A stretch of 64,000 nt of DNA from Siniperca chuatsi (lineage: Eukaryota > Chordata > Actinopteri > Centrarchiformes > Sinipercidae): assembly GCF_020085105.1 (NCBI RefSeq), contig NC_058042.1:21024501-21088500 (forward strand), written 5' to 3'. Below the pieces are notes generated by a model. The model did no database searches, was not told where the DNA came from, and worked only from the letters and a program-made list of their open reading frames with translations. Shown one piece after another: positions 39,801 through 53,926 of the stretch (within the stretch, counting starts at the first letter, position 1; every line of letters starts with the position of its first letter). A program made the translations under genes and the position numbers.

Positions 39801-42276
39801 AAATTGTCTCAGTTTGGGGCCCAGATGAGTTTAAGAACCTATTTTCCCCAGTCTATTAAATTACTTAATGCAGAGAAATGTCTAAAATGGTGTCCATAAA
39901 AACCAAATGATCTCTTAAACTGACTGTAACAATGTGATGATGTTCTATAAAAGTTACAGTATATCTCATCTTACATCTTTTTGTCAATTATGTCTATATT
40001 GTTCCTCTCCCACAGTTGTGTCCTACATGTTTCCTTTATTGCTACAGTGTTTCGTACATTTACCACATTGTGTTGTTGAGTAAAAACTACATACACATAT
40101 GTTACAGCTGGCAGAGATAAAGGGGCATTTCATATTAATAGTAAAAAGTCCTAAGCAAAGAAACGCAATAGCTGTCCATGTTAGGGCCCTGATTTCTAAC
40201 TGTGTTTATTGAGATTATCTGAATTCTCAGATTCAGTTGCATGCTTTTATAAGGGGAAGCATTTGCAACAGAGGACAGATGTGTGAGCTGATGCATGACC
40301 GGTCTCCAGCCAACCCACGAGGCCTAACTACTCTGCTGCTTCCTCTTTGAGGGCATTATGGCTTTGTGGTGAAGCTGTACATCTGCAGGACAGAGTGTCA
40401 CTGATCTATTGGGTAGATAACTTGGCCACGACTTGTGACACCATGATGACAGGACTGATCACCATCCAAGTCCAAGTGTCCTAAGATGAAACATATCTTT
40501 CACCATGTAGTGACTTCTGTATGGATATACAGATGTCAAAGGAAAAACCGTAACAAATGAGTGGAGAAACAGCAAAGGCAGATGCTTCCATACACTTTGT
40601 TAGTTTTACCTTTTATTTGTCACCCATCTGTTTGTGTTTATTAGTCCAATATGTGGAACAGGTCTCATTGTCTCATTAAGCCTGTATTACAGTAGTTCCT
40701 TCATTAGAAATGTGTGACAAAAGTTCAAGAGAGCTGACATCAGTTTTACTAATTAATTTCATCAAATAATGAACACCAACACACCCCTTCCCACACACAT
40801 ACACACAGGCATGCAAGTCAAAATACTGATTGCAGTACGTTATATAATGGAATTTGTGGCTTCTTCATGCAATGGAAACAATTTCAATGCATCAAAACCC
40901 TGCAATTCCTGCTTTCATTTATGCTCCCACTAACCTTTCTGATGCTTGTCAAAACGTGTATTGACATACCTGCTCAGCACAAGACACTTAAAACTAATTT
41001 GCTATGAATGAGAACTTGGCCAGGAGAGCTTACTGGGACACCTTCCCTTGCACAGAATAAACATACAGATTCACAGTAACTTTAGGATTACATTAATATT
41101 CATATTTGTATATCCAAGCAGAATGTAAACTAAAACTCCTGGACGTTTTTTGTAGTTTTTTGTGTTTTTATCAAGTGCCAAGAATAACTGCAGATGTGCC
41201 TGCTGAAAAATCAGGTGGCCTGCAGTTTCTGTTGATGCTTACAATTCACATCATACAAATTATGAAGTATGTGAAGCACAGACATTAAGTGAGTTTAAAA
41301 TAAAATTACTTTATAACTTGGAACGCCTCATCCAATTGGATGAATTTAAACTTTTAATTTTGGACCTTGTTGTGATTGTTTCTGATGCTGGTTGTGTGTG
41401 CTTGTGTGTGACTGGCTGTGTTTGTTGTGTGTCTTATCTCTGTACTTATTTCTTCTGCTGTACTCAAGCTTCTCATGCAAAAGACATCTTGATCTTAATG
41501 AGATTAACTTATTAAATAAAGGTTATAATAATGATATAATGATAATGATCCTCCAGTAGACGGAAATGCTGACATACATATATTCTCTTTACAGTTTCAC
41601 AATTCCCGAAACAAAAGATGCAAAGCGAGAGGGTTTTCTTTTCCTAGGAATCTGTGATGCTTTATTTTGTTGGGAATACACATTGTGTTGTCAAACTGTT
41701 AGATCCTGATACACACTCCTAGGAACAGATAAAACAAGCCATGTACAGTTGCCAAAACTGAAGAAAAACTGCTTACATTAGCTTATTGTGATTATCAGTC
41801 ACTGCTTCACTTCCCCCTCACAACGTTTTCTGTAGAGTCCAGATAAGTGTTATGTTTTCATTATCACTTTGGCCTGTTGCAGTTTGGTGAAATGATCCTG
41901 TTGTGTTTGCATATATGTTAACGATGTGCATGTGTGTTTCAGAGAGTGTGAAAATAGTGCTGCCTCTACTGCCATAAACTCTGGTTACTCACACAATAGA
42001 CTTGAATCCCACATAATGTGACAGGGTGGAGATGGAAACCAAGTTGACTATAAAAGCAGACTTTTTATAGATGCAGTAGCATACTGGTTGCTGCAGGGAA
42101 ACACATATACAGTATATCAAACATAATATATCAGATATTAGTGATTGTATAGGCATTGTAGCATTTTAACTTGCTTGAGTATTGCACAGAAGATTAGCGT
42201 TGAGTGGAGAATTGCTGTGTGTGCAGTGATGTGTGTAAGTGGTTATATGTGCCTCATAAGTACGTCACTTATAGTA

Positions 42277-42278
<2 letters not shown>

Positions 42279-42316
<38 letters not shown>
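42279..42316. repeat. (TG)n microsatellite
   Basis: A 38-bp TG tract in the kifbp-srgn spacer. Confidence 0.9.
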
Positions 42317-42318
<2 letters not shown>

Positions 42319-44189
42319 TGTGTGTAAGGCTGGGCAGACTAGTGTGTCATTTCCTGAGAGAAAATGATAGCAACTGATGTTACCACTTCCTGCAGAATCG
42401 TACCGATGTGTCAGCTGAAACAAACAGTTCTCTCTCTCTGGGTCTTCTTCTCTTCTTGACTGACACAGACAAGACATAGGCATGAGGGCACAGAGACACA
42501 GAAGATGAAGAAGAGTAAGAAGAACACAACGACAGGAGTCAAAGAAAGGAGTGCAGTATTCAGTGCACAGAGCCCCCTCTGTCTCTTTTGTACAAGAACT
42601 CAACAAATATTTGAGGAGGTGCTGACAGTAACATGTACACACACACACACACCAAAAGGTCACTGGATCAGACTGAACCAGAAAAAAAGTCCATCCAAAC
42701 ATCATAAATCACAGTTTGTTATACACACTGTTGTATTTGTGCATGTGTGAGCAGCAGTTTCTGGTTCCACACACACAAACACACAAGGAAAGAAAGTGGA
42801 AATTTAAAAAAAAGAGACGATGGAGAAATACACACAATTTCAGATTTATTAATGATAAGAATCTGGTTTTGACTGGCTTTGATTCAATGTGTCTCTTTAA
42901 AGATTAGTGCTAATTGAGTGTTAGTTTGGCTTTGCCATGGGTTTGCCATAAAGAAAAGCTGGGCTGTATAGCATTGCTACATTCTTTCAGAAACATTGAG
43001 TTAGTGCAGTGAGATGGTGTGAGATTAAACTGCTGATTCTCACAAAAAGTGACGATCACAAAGTCATGATTTGTGTGTCAGATAACGTTAAATCACTTGC
43101 TCACGGACATTCAGCTTACTTTCTAGTTTCTAGACTTCTCCAGAATTGCATACCCCACCTTTAAGTAATGGTCCAGCTTTAAAAAACTGGGTCTGAATAT
43201 TTCATTAAATATAAAAGTGATATTTTCAATGAAGGGATGAAAGAAGCATATACAGAATATACATAATATACTGTGTGTATCACTGCATAGAGTGATTTGT
43301 TTTCTAATGATGACACCACTGAGGGGGTAATTTAAAGAAATACTGGAGGTTGAAGAGATGTTCAAGCTACCCTTTACCACTTTGAAATTATAAAATGACC
43401 TGAAGGTAAACAGTCTATTTTTTGTTTTGTTGTCTGGCCAGTTTCATTATGATCACACAACCTAACTTTCCTCATAACAGGCCATACCCCTGCATGACAT
43501 AGCCCATGGTTTATGCAATAAACTAAACAGGCCACAAGCTAATTGAGAGCATTGTTTACTATTTAGGATAACCCGGTTTTACTTGAAAAACTAAATAAAA
43601 GCCCAACCTTGCAGATGTTTTCTGGTCCTCGCTTATTTTGTCCTCGTCTTTTTTTTGATAGAAGAAAAGAAAGAGATTGAAAAAATCTTACTCTGATGAA
43701 TGTGTGTAGGGACAGAGACTGATTCAATCAATGTCTGTGTTTCTAATATATTTATCTCCTTTCAAAAACACCTGCATTAGAAATATTAGATGTTTTTTTC
43801 TGAATTAATTTCGTAATAGAAGTTGGTCCAAGGTTCATTCTCTGGTGTGAAACTGTGACCAACAACTCTAACAACACACTGAATTCTTCTTAATCTATCA
43901 TAATATCACCATCACTAAAGCTTCCTTAAAATCACATGCACATTGCACAACATGCTTTCAACATGAGTTACAATGGCATACTTTTTTCGTTCATGTCTTC
44001 CTCTTCCTCACAGCCCAAAAAGCATCCTGAGTAACTTCTGAGTCATCATCAATTAATCGGACAAATACACTTCATCTGCCCGAGGCACCGGGACATACCA
44101 GGTGTCCACACTTGAAATATCTCAACATTTATGAGCTCAGTCTGACATTACAGAAAGAAAAACACACAGATTTACACAAACATGAGACA

Positions 44190-44700
44190 AGTGGTGGAGG
44201 AAGTATTTTGATCTCCTACCAAAGTAAAAGCAGCAAAAACTCAGTATAAAAATAATACATTACAAGTCCTGCATTGAACATTTTACTTGAGTAAAAGTGC
44301 AGAAGTATTAGCAGCAACATAAAGTATCAAAAGTCAATTACTCATTATGGCTCTGTTCAGAGTGTTATATATATATATCATCTATATATTACTTATTGTA
44401 TATCATTTCAAGTGTAAGCAGCAAGGGAGAGCTAATTTGAACTACTTTATACACTGTTTGGATTGTTTAATCTACAAAATACATCATATTTTGTAAGCTC
44501 TTTTATATGTAAAAATCCTTTTTGCAAAGTAACTAATAACTGTAGCTGGCAAATAAATGCACAGTAGCAGAATAAAAAGTACAATTCTCTCTGAATTGTA
44601 ATGGAGCAAAATATAAGGTAGCAGAAAAGGCAAATACTCAAGTAACGTATTAGTACCTCAAGGCTATTATTAAGCACAGTAAATGTACTTGATTACATTC
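44190..44700. mobile_element. MITE of the AAGTAAAAG family, copy 2
   Basis: It begins GTGGTGGAGGAAGTATTTTG, contains ACTTGAGTAAAAGTGCAG near the left end and ends with CAAATACTCAAGTAACG and AGTACCTCAAGG-type sequence. It shares these blocks with 31896-32149 and has an internal AT-rich expansion. Non-coding. Confidence 0.6.
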
Positions 44701-44824
44701 AACCTACAAACACAAGCATACGTACATATATCTGCAAGACATGTGGAGACACATGAAAGACAAATACACACAATGAAAAACAGGTGCAGACACACATAAG
44801 CATGCACCAAAGCACAATATATAT

Positions 44825-44826
<2 letters not shown>

Positions 44827-44874
<48 letters not shown>
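44827..44874. repeat. (CA)n microsatellite
   Basis: A 48-bp uninterrupted CA tract. A second, 22-bp CA tract lies at 45218-45239. Confidence 0.92.
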
Positions 44875-44875
<1 letters not shown>

Positions 44876-45398
44876 CCAAACATTTACACATTATGTAAAG
44901 AGAGGACCCTTCAATGGTAGCCTACTGTGCTATATGTATCTCAGGAGATCAGGCTGTTGCTGTGGAGTTTAGGTTGAAAAGTATTTTAACACTAACAAGT
45001 GTGTTTGGGCCAGGTACCAGTACATCCCCATATAATAATTGCTTTTCCTTGTGTTACCCACAGAGGTTGATAGTGTTGTTGTGGCAGTTTGTTGATGCTG
45101 AATGATTGTATTTCTCTGTCTCAACCTCCTGTTTTTATGTTTAGCCTTGTGAAGCTGGAAGAAAGCAAAGCAACAAAAAGAAAGTAAAGGGGTGATACAC
45201 AACCATCTCTCTCTCAGACACACACACACACACACACACGAAGAGAGCATGAAGTTGTTGGGGGGTTTTTTGCAATGAAGGGAGAACAAATTTAATGGAA
45301 CCTAACTGAATTCATGTAAAAGCAGAAGCTCTCAAAGATACTATCGTCTACTTATCTCAATAGAAAATGAGCCCGCAGCCAATTAAGACAAATTGTCG

Positions 45399-45420
45399 CT
45401 TCCTCTCGGTCGCTGTTATC
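45399..45420. promoter_or_regulatory. PU.1-like and GATA-like motifs upstream of srgn
   Basis: CTTCCTCT at 45399-45406 (AGAGGAAG on the other strand, an ETS/PU.1 core) and TTATC at 45416-45420 (GATAA reversed) lie about 0.33 kb before the srgn ATG. Serglycin is a blood-cell gene, so the pair is plausible, but both motifs are short. Confidence 0.25.
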
Positions 45421-45740
45421 AGAAATACAGATTGAATCTTGGCTGCTATCTTCTGATACTGTTTCCTCAGTTCAAGTGTGCAGTTACGCAAACACCGACC
45501 TGATATCTGATATTTGAGGCAGCTAATGCAAAAGTTTCCACTGAGGACGATGTTCAGTCACTTTCTACACAAGAAGACTTCAGGAAACCATGACGTACTC
45601 AGAGGGCTGACCGCTTTTCGGGGGAGTTCGACTGTCTGAGGCAGCTTACACTCATTCTTCACCACGCAAAGAAGCTTCACTTTGGAAAGGAGCGCCTTCA
45701 TATGTTCTTGGTGTTTTGTTAAAAAAAGACAAAGCTGAGG

Positions 45741-47970
45741 ATGAAACTGATTCTGTTCTTCGTTATCTCCTGCCTCGCCTTACATAACGGAAAGGGTAAG
45801 TCGACAGTTTATTATTATTATAAAAGACTTTGTGACTCTTGTTACGCAGATACAGGTCGCAGTAGACTTCATATGGACTTTTGTTTTTAATTTTAAAGAC
45901 GGTTGTAGTGGAAACAAGTAAAATCATTTCACACCTTGACAGCTTAAGTGCTCTCCCGGGACATCCTCACAATAACAGAGCAGTAAGTGACACAAACTGG
46001 GGTCTGAGAGCCATCTGGGGTCTTTGATTGACAAGCAAAATTAGGAACTGTTCCACTTCACCGGTATTTGTGTCAGCATAATGTGATAACCGTAAGCAGC
46101 CTGACTCATCTGTTAACATCAGGTTTCTCTGTCCTCACTGCTGGGTATATCTCCCCACTTGTACAGTATGCCTCAGAAAACACAACTTCGAAGTCTAAAA
46201 TTGCACAACTAAGATATTCTGTTGTGGGGGGGGAACAAGGGTCAACACCTTGAGGTTTATGAGGGAAAATGTGTGGGAGCCCCTGCCTGGTTTAGTGCAT
46301 GTTAAATCGGAAAGAGCAACGGCGTTTCAGTTTCCGTGTGAAGTTTCGATGTGGCTTGTTGAAGACTTTGTACATGTAAGGGGGCTTTTTGGAAGGAAGG
46401 AGACTGCCAGGGGAAACCTTAATAAATAAAAAAATAACAATCCTTTGATATGCTTTTGCTGAATTATGTCTGGTACTCAGTGTTTTTAAATCTAATATTA
46501 TAATAATATAATAGTATAGTATTTATTAACCCTTAATTAAAGGGTTAATTACTCTGGGGATATGTGTTTTCTGTTGGTTATATGTGTATACCACTAATGA
46601 GGTTTTGTCATAGCTAATTTCTCAAGGAATATATTAATGCAGGTATAATCTTATTTAAAAGAGGAAAAAAGTAAAAAAAAATAAAAAAAAAAGCCTCTTG
46701 CTGGTTCATCTATTCTTCTTGCAATTATTGGATTTTGCCAATTACTATAGGCCTAAATAAGAGCAGCAGCTAAATTAAGACTTTATTCAGTAGAATTAAG
46801 ATTAAAAATGAAATTATATTTTATTGTAGGTGTCACATGACATGCGCAACCAAAAGCTATACAGCCACTTGACACCAACACCTACACTCGATCAACAGCT
46901 TCATATCAGGCCAGTTACCTTTATAATCCGTGACTCTCTTACTGCCACTTTTACTGGCACAAGATTCAAACTACTTGTCACAGGAAGTCACCCATCTAAA
47001 TGCATCCACAAATTTACAATAAAATGATATTGATACAACTGTCAGATATTAATAGCCTGTTTGATAGATGGTGCTGAATTACCTTTGACAGTAGTATCAG
47101 TGTGATGCAGAAATGTCACACCAGCTTTTCAGGAGGAAAACATTAAAAAATACTTCCCCAGTGTTTGAGATTTTACAAGAGTAATTATATTTTTTTAAGT
47201 TTTAAACAATGCCAAGAGTCCAGCTGTGTGGCCATAACAGGAAATAGGAATTTTGGCACAGCAAATTTTGTTTGATGCAGCATTCACAAACCCATAACAG
47301 AATCCCAACATCAATCATCGAACAGTCAAGATTCCCCAATTGGATGATTAACATGAAATTTGTTTTGCTTTGTCTCACATAGAGGGGTGGCTCATGTTAT
47401 ATTGCTTGCTGTAGCAATGAAACACTTGATAGCCACCAGCTAGTTTCTTTACACTGGATATTGGTGTAAAATAACTGTTAATGCTTTTAGCATCAGATAC
47501 ACTCCATGATCGACTTTCTGCCATGTGTTGAGAAAAAGCCGTGATGCTGTTACTTCCTATTCTAACACATTAGTGAAGAAAATAAACAGCTCTGAAGCCC
47601 ATTAGGCCAACTGTAACTTCACCCTGTTGCACAATCATGTTGTAATCTCCTGAAATCCTCCAAACATGGAACTAGTAAACCTCAGTTGTCACACTAAACT
47701 GATCCAGATGAGTAACCAGATGTTGCCCAAGAACTCTCTGCCTCAGTGAATTATTGCATGATAAAAGAAACATAACTGAAACATCAATGACCCTCTTTCT
47801 CTCTTTAGGAGCACCTAAGACTGCTGCGTATAAGTTTGTGAGATGTAACCCTGAGGGCAACCAGGCCAACTGTAGGACTCACCAAAGTCCAGAAATGGCA
47901 TGGAGTCCAGACCTACCAGCGAAACTGCCTGCTTCAACTGCACAGTATCTGTAAGTATGCATGTGTTGTG

Positions 47971-48020
<50 letters not shown>

Positions 48021-48817
48021 CTCTATGAGAGTGTACAAGCTTGGGATGTGATGGTTTATTTGCTCTGTGAGTTTCTCAGAGCAAGGTAAGAGTGTCTCAG
48101 TAGCAGTGAGTTCACTGTCAAAATGAGTCTGGAAAAACAAAACATCCATCTCTGTTACACAGATAAATGCAGACTTTAAATATAGAAATGCTGATGCTGC
48201 ATTGGATCTGTTACCTTGGTTAACACAACTCCAGCAACACAAACTCTGTACGTGTGTATCTCCATGTGTATTCATGTGATGTGTGTGTGTGTGTTTGAGA
48301 GTGTATAAGTGTGAGGTAGGTGGCCAAGAAAAGCCAAAATAGAAGACAACGTGGAGGGATAACGAAAGACAGAGGGACTGTCAGGGAGAGGGCAGGGAGG
48401 TTAGAGCTGGAATAAGAACGACCTAAAGAGTTCATGGTCTTAGTTTCATATTGTCACAGAGTACAGAAGTAGGAGTATATGTAATTTAAAGCAGTAGACA
48501 TTGATCTATGGTCACTTTTGTTTTACTTCCCCATAGTTTGGAATGAAGGTGAGGAATGTTTCTCTGCACTGAAAGATAATTTTATACAGATTGTTTGAAT
48601 TTAACATTATTTTAAGGTAGATTTTAGTATGGTATATTGGGAAATTAGAGGTGGTTTATGGGTATATTGGGAAATTTGAGGTGGTTTATGCCAAAAACTT
48701 AAAAATACTTACAAACTCATTGTATCTAATGAGCTGTAAAGAGTAAAAGTACAATGAAAACTTACTTCTGGTCATAAATATCAACCTGTTAACTCATATA
48801 CATGTCATCTTAATCCT

Positions 48818-48863
<46 letters not shown>

Positions 48864-51800
48864 GGGACTGCTTAGCTCAGAGTGCTTTCTGGAAGCATAC
48901 TTAGTACATAGTCACTCCAGGGCATCTTGCTGAAACAGTCTACTAAGATAGATACCATGTTATGGTTTTATGTTTCTGTCACATTTTCTGCTCTTTTCCC
49001 ACTCTACACCGTGCATATACAGCATGTATGCAGTTCTACATTTGAAAATTAATCTCTGAGATGGGTGTAACCTAATGGGTGTACTTTGCCTAATTTTCGC
49101 AGTTCTTTAGACCGCAACAATGGGCTGAAGGAATCTTTTAGTTCCTTGAAAAGTAGTTCCTGGGAATAAAAGTTCCTGGTACTTTGGGTGGAAACTCAGC
49201 TTTAGATGTCCTTTTGGCCGAGCAGTGCGTGTAATGATGGCATCTGTGGTTTTAATATGATCAGAGTCATACTGTGCCATATGTCATCATATCTGCTATC
49301 ACTCATTGCTGTCGACTAACCTAAAAAATGCTAAACAAAACAAAAAGCCATAATATTTCAGAATAATGTTTGTCTGTCTGTGATCCACCTGTTGGGAAGC
49401 TATCAATTAAAAGTGAATTAACACTTTTATAATTAATTTTTAATTAATAATTGCAGATTTTACTTGAATCCCAAAGGGAGGGTTCTTGAGCAATTGTTTT
49501 GATCATTAAAGCAAGTCAATTGAGCCACATTTAATATGAGGGCTTCATTCAAAATTGAAATATTTCAGTATATTTGTCATGGCAAGTTTTTAAATAAGCT
49601 TAAAAAATAGATGGTGCTCGGCAGAGCTCATATCTCCTTTAGTGCTATTCAACTATCAACAAAAGTTTTATTTATTTTTTTATTTTCACAATAGTTAATA
49701 AGTTAAAATTGGCTAGGCTGTTATGTCAAACTGTGCTTCCATGTCGTTAAATCTGACCAAAAATGTGTCTTAATATACACGTACACTTACTATAAATAAA
49801 CACACCCTTTGACTTCTTGTGTGCAAAGTTCTTCAGTTTTTCGTTGCACCATGACCAACTTCTTTACAGTTTTGAATACTGTGAAAAACAAAAAAACATC
49901 TAACTCTTCTGGCAGAAGTAAGAGTTGTGAATATATTATATTTTTAATAGTTTCATCTTAAAATGAATTCAAGGCATCCTTTTTATTAAGAGTCTCCATT
50001 TAGTTTACCTTGAACTTCCACTTCAGGAATTAATGAGCCAATAAAGAATTACGTGTGTTTGTGTTTAGCACATATGGTACGTGTGAAAGAATTTAGGTTT
50101 TAATGTGTGTGACTGCTGAGAAAGTCTGTATCACAGTCTTGGTCTTAGCCCTCAGTTTCCTCTTTTAGGGTTCCTTCCTGAAATCGATCCTATTATTTAA
50201 TGACCTTAATTTTTTTTTTTAAAGGAAACTTTTAAAAAATGAATACCACAAATCATATTTTATCCAGCTGCAGTCCATCTACAATGTTGTTGAAATCACA
50301 CAGTGATTTGAATGTGTTTAATCAGCTGTAGCATTATATAGAAATAACAATGTAAACTCACAGATAAAACAAAAATCACTGACATATTACAAATTCCACA
50401 GAAAAACTCATGTCAAATTTTCTAATGCATATTTTCTGTATCTGATGTGTACAAAGAGGTATAGAAAAGGTAGATGACAGAGATATTTGCTTTAGTATCA
50501 ATGTACATGGATTACATACTATAGGCTACTCCATTGAGCCACTACCATCCAATGATTTTACCTGGTCTGATCAATAAAATTGTTTAAAAGTCCAACTGAG
50601 AATTAGATGACGCGGTTGTGAAGCTTCTACAGACAATTCTTTTAATGATTTGGGATTACAGAGCAGAAATACACAGGAAAAGAGAGGCAAGGAGTGCAGA
50701 TGACAGAAGGTAGCAAGTGGAAATGATGGTTGGAGTGATCGAAAGTAGCTTTGAAAAGGAGGATTATTCTTCTGGAATGTCTGTGTTGTTTGTCTGAGTC
50801 TTATCTGGCGTCCTACATCATTTCAGCTTGCTTAAAAACACCAGGCCCTTAGCAGCAGCCCTCCCCCTTTGCAGCCAGCCTTCAACAGGAAGCCAGAGGG
50901 AAGTGTTGAGAGGAAGTGGCTGTGACGCTTGGTGGGCTGCTCCTTCTGGTCTATTGTTTTGTATCCGTGTATATGCGACACTAGTCTGATACTCATGTTT
51001 GAGAAGTACCAGATTACATATAAAAAGGATACAGTAACCTAGCAATTAACCTGGAAACTTTAATTTCTTACTTTGATTTATTTCAACAACCCTGTCGGCC
51101 TACAAAGCAGAATATAATTAACAACACAGTCAGCTCAAGTCAGATTAAATTAATTCTGTTTCTAGGTCTTGATTGTCATAAATCTGTTCATATGTTTTAT
51201 TATTAGTAATTTTATTTTACTTTGTTTTATTTTGTTTCATTGTATTTTAATATTTTTCAGTCCTGAAATGTTTTAACCCTGATTCAACCATGTAAAGCAC
51301 TTTGTAACTTTGATTTAGAAAAGTGCTGTATAAATAAGGTTTATTATTATTATTATTATTATAATTATAAAAACCAGGAGATCACTATTCAGCAGGTATA
51401 AGAGTAGAATTATTCCAAACAAGGGTTTTACTTTATAACCATCAACAGCAGCAGGTTAAGAGGTTGAGAGTATCGGGTGTTAATATGTGTTGATGTTTTA
51501 TCCTACAAACTATTTAAAGGCCCTGCACATGCAGGTGTTCTCACTTATTCTGGCTAATTAAACGTGTACTTGCTGAAGTTAGGCTGAGCTATGTTGGAAT
51601 TAGGTGAGCGCACCAAACTTCATGAATCAATAAAAATGATAAAGGTGTAATGCAAAGCTAATAGGAGGATCAGAGAGATGTCACCCGTCTGGGCACATCC
51701 ACACAGTGCTCAGACCATGTCTAACCAGGCAAAGTGAAAACACCTGTGTATGCCTTTAAGCCTGTGATATCATGTGCCTAATTGATGCACACCTGGTATT

Positions 51801-53144
51801 TATTAGCTGCTGTTTCCTAACACCTCTACCTGCTCCTGATAATCATTTAAACGTAAAACCAAAAGCTTAAAACAGTAACTATGCCTCTGTCCTTTTTTGG
51901 AGTAACAGCTTCAACATGAAAAAACATAAACAAAGCAACACCCCAACTCTGGCCCTAAAAGCCTCCCTTCACTCGAAATGTGTTTTTGTGGTTGTTATTG
52001 TCACTGTGCATAATGATATATGTGCAGTAGGGCTGCAACTAACGATTATTTTAAATATCGATTCATCTACCAATTATTTTCTTTATTAATCGTTTGGTCT
52101 ATAAAATGTCAGAAAATAGTGAAAAATGCCGTTATAATTTACCACAGCCCAAGGAGAAGTATTCAGATGTCTTTTAAAATCATATATGACGAAGAGAAGC
52201 ATTAAATCCTCATTTAGGAAGCTGGAACCAGTGAATGTTTGGCATTTTTGCTTGAAAAATTCCTATAATTATGAATCGATTATCAAAATAGTTGACGAAT
52301 CATTTTCTGACGATCGACTAATCGATTAATCGACTGATTGTTGCGGCTCTAATTTACAGAGTTTGACACAGAAATTCATCTGCTGAAGGGAGAAAGTTTC
52401 TCTGTGTTTAAGACATGTATGTATGAGGAACTTACAAACTTACACAAGTGTGATGTGGAAATTTGAAACCTCCAGGACACATATGCTAAGAATGGACTGT
52501 ACAGTGAAGGAGGAGACATCGTGCAAGTTAGACTTTTGAAATGACAAATATTTGCATACTCATAGATTCTGGGTTTAAAATGAGGTAAAATTAGTGAATG
52601 TGCGTTTGCAAGTAGTTCATTGAACTTCTTTTGTGGAAAAAACATATCACAGACAAACAATCCGCCATGAACACTTTTCAATATCTGACTCTCATTCTGT
52701 TTCCAGAGAGGCAGAGCCTGTGGAGGATGAGAGTCCACTGAGGGAGGAGGAAGAGGAGGAGGAGATGAAAGAGGAGGAAACACAGATGAGTGAAGAGGGG
52801 GAGTCACCTGTGGTTTACCTGCAAGAGGAAGGTTCTGGAGATGAAGGCTCAGCAGGTGAAGATAAATTCATGGCGGATCGGGCCTTCATGACTGCTGAAA
52901 GTGAGCCAGGCTCTGGCGAGTCCTGGACAGGTAATTTTGGGGGAAAAGGTCTTGATTTGCATGGATTCAATAGTTTTCTAGGTCCTCGTTTTTTCTGCTC
53001 CATGTAGTCTAATCTGTCCTTGTTTTTCTGCTTGTAGGTTTGGGTACGAGGAGCAAGAGCCGGTTGTTCCCAAGCAGGTCTTTGGCTGGTGAAGCAAAAC
53101 CAGCAGAGGAGGAGCTGATAGAAGACCACCTTCTGCAGCTGTAG
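45741..53144 (+). CDS. srgn: Serglycin
   Basis: Core protein of the proteoglycan that packs proteases and mediators into secretory granules of blood cells. Four exons: 45741-45795, 47809-47950, 52707-52930 and 53038-53144, with phases closing to 175 residues (human 158). Exon 1 is a signal peptide, MKLILFFVISCLALHNGKG. Exon 2 has the family core KFVRCNPEGNQANC, with the conserved cysteine pair. Exon 3 is very acidic (runs of Glu) and has two Ser-Gly dipeptides in acidic context, EEGSGDEGSAGED and SEPGSGES, the expected glycosaminoglycan attachment sites. Mammalian serglycin has a long SG repeat, which is missing here. The last exon ends HLLQL before TAG. Intron 2 (4.75 kb) is full of repeats, and a further in-frame exon in it cannot be ruled out. 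Gene order kifbp-srgn-vps26a supports the identity. Confidence 0.88.
47973..48018. repeat. (TG)n microsatellite at the srgn exon-2 donor
   Basis: About 46 bp of GT units, preceded by GTTGTGTTGTG, begin some 20 bases after the donor at 47951. Confidence 0.9.
48631..48690. repeat. 30-bp tandem duplication
   Basis: Two adjacent 30-bp units, 48631-48660 and 48661-48690, both beginning GGTATATTGGGAAATT and ending GAGGTGGTTTATG, differ at one base. It lies in srgn intron 2. Confidence 0.92.
48819..48860. repeat. (TG)n microsatellite
   Basis: About 42 bp of GT units in srgn intron 2. Confidence 0.9.
51234..51361 (+). mobile_element. LINE (L2-type) 3' end, copy 3
   Basis: A 3' UTR block including TGAAATGTTTTAACCCTGAT and GTAAAGCACTTTGTAACTTT, ending in a (TTA)n tract at about 51341-51361. 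It is nearly identical to the 3' end of the copy at 26491-26600, in opposite orientation. It lies inside srgn intron 2. Confidence 0.75.
52029..52350. mobile_element. hAT-like MITE with AGGGCTGCAAC ends, copy 1
   Basis: The left end AGGGCTGCAACTAACGATT and right end GACTGATTGTTGCGGCTCT are imperfect inverted repeats. Internal blocks (AATCGTTTGGTCTATAAAAT, GTCAGAAAA, GAATGTTTGG) are shared with the element at 62710-63033. No clear target-site duplication is visible. It ends about 355 bp before srgn exon 3. Confidence 0.7.
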
Positions 53145-53926
53145 ACTACTACCACATACACATACATAGGCCTACACACACACACACAAGGCTAGCATCT
53201 ATTTTATTTCCACCTCATCTATTCAAATAGTAAAACAAACATTGCATCACCTGGTGGTGGAAAAACTTGGTAGCTCAGAGGCAAAAGCCAAATATATATT
53301 TTGTATTTTTATGTATTTTTAGTGCTATTGATGGGAATTATTTTCCTCAGGAGCAAATGAACAACTGTAAACAATGACAAAGTAGCTGCCAAAGTAGAAG
53401 AAGAATGGTCTGCATAAATGAGACATATAGAAACTTCAATTTAGTTTAAGATGGCAGTGACCCGTATTTGTGCTTTTTTGTGGAAAAGATGTTGAAAGCT
53501 GGAATGTGCTTTGATAATATAAAAAATTAAATATGCTTTCAAATAATTGTAATACCAGTGCAATAAGATGATGCCTTTGTCCACGCATTGCTCACTCTGT
53601 GCAACTGTAGTTCCCACCATTTTTTGTTTTGGAGCTATGAGGCCTGTGTTCCTTTAAAACACACAAAAACAAAGACTTATCTATATTATTTGATCCCTTT
53701 GTCTCAAATGTTGTGACACTTTACACTCACCCAGGAGGGTTATGGAACCTATTCTGGGAACTTCTGGTCTGCAAGGCTGAACAAGAGATTCTTGCAAACC
53801 CCTCAGGAATGGATTTTCGCAATGTTAACCACTGTGAGCTGGAACATATTCAAAATATGTATTGTGCACATGCATGCATTTCAACATGCTCTGCGTTGTC
53901 TAATTTGTATTTGAAATTCTTCTATC

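Larger units (their letters stand above)
38266..45740. other. Spacer between kifbp and srgn, no gene seen
   Basis: 7.5 kb of AT-rich DNA. It holds the kifbp 3' UTR, a LINE tail at 39459, a TG repeat at 42279, a MITE at 44190, CA repeats at 44827 and 45218, and the srgn promoter at the right end. The open frames are short and have no recognisable domain. Confidence 0.6.

Noticed and set aside
52931-53007. Extension of the srgn third exon to the stop in the following intron
   Set aside because: A good donor at 52931 and an in-phase last exon at 53038 give a conserved-looking C-terminus. Intron retention is possible but is not the best model.
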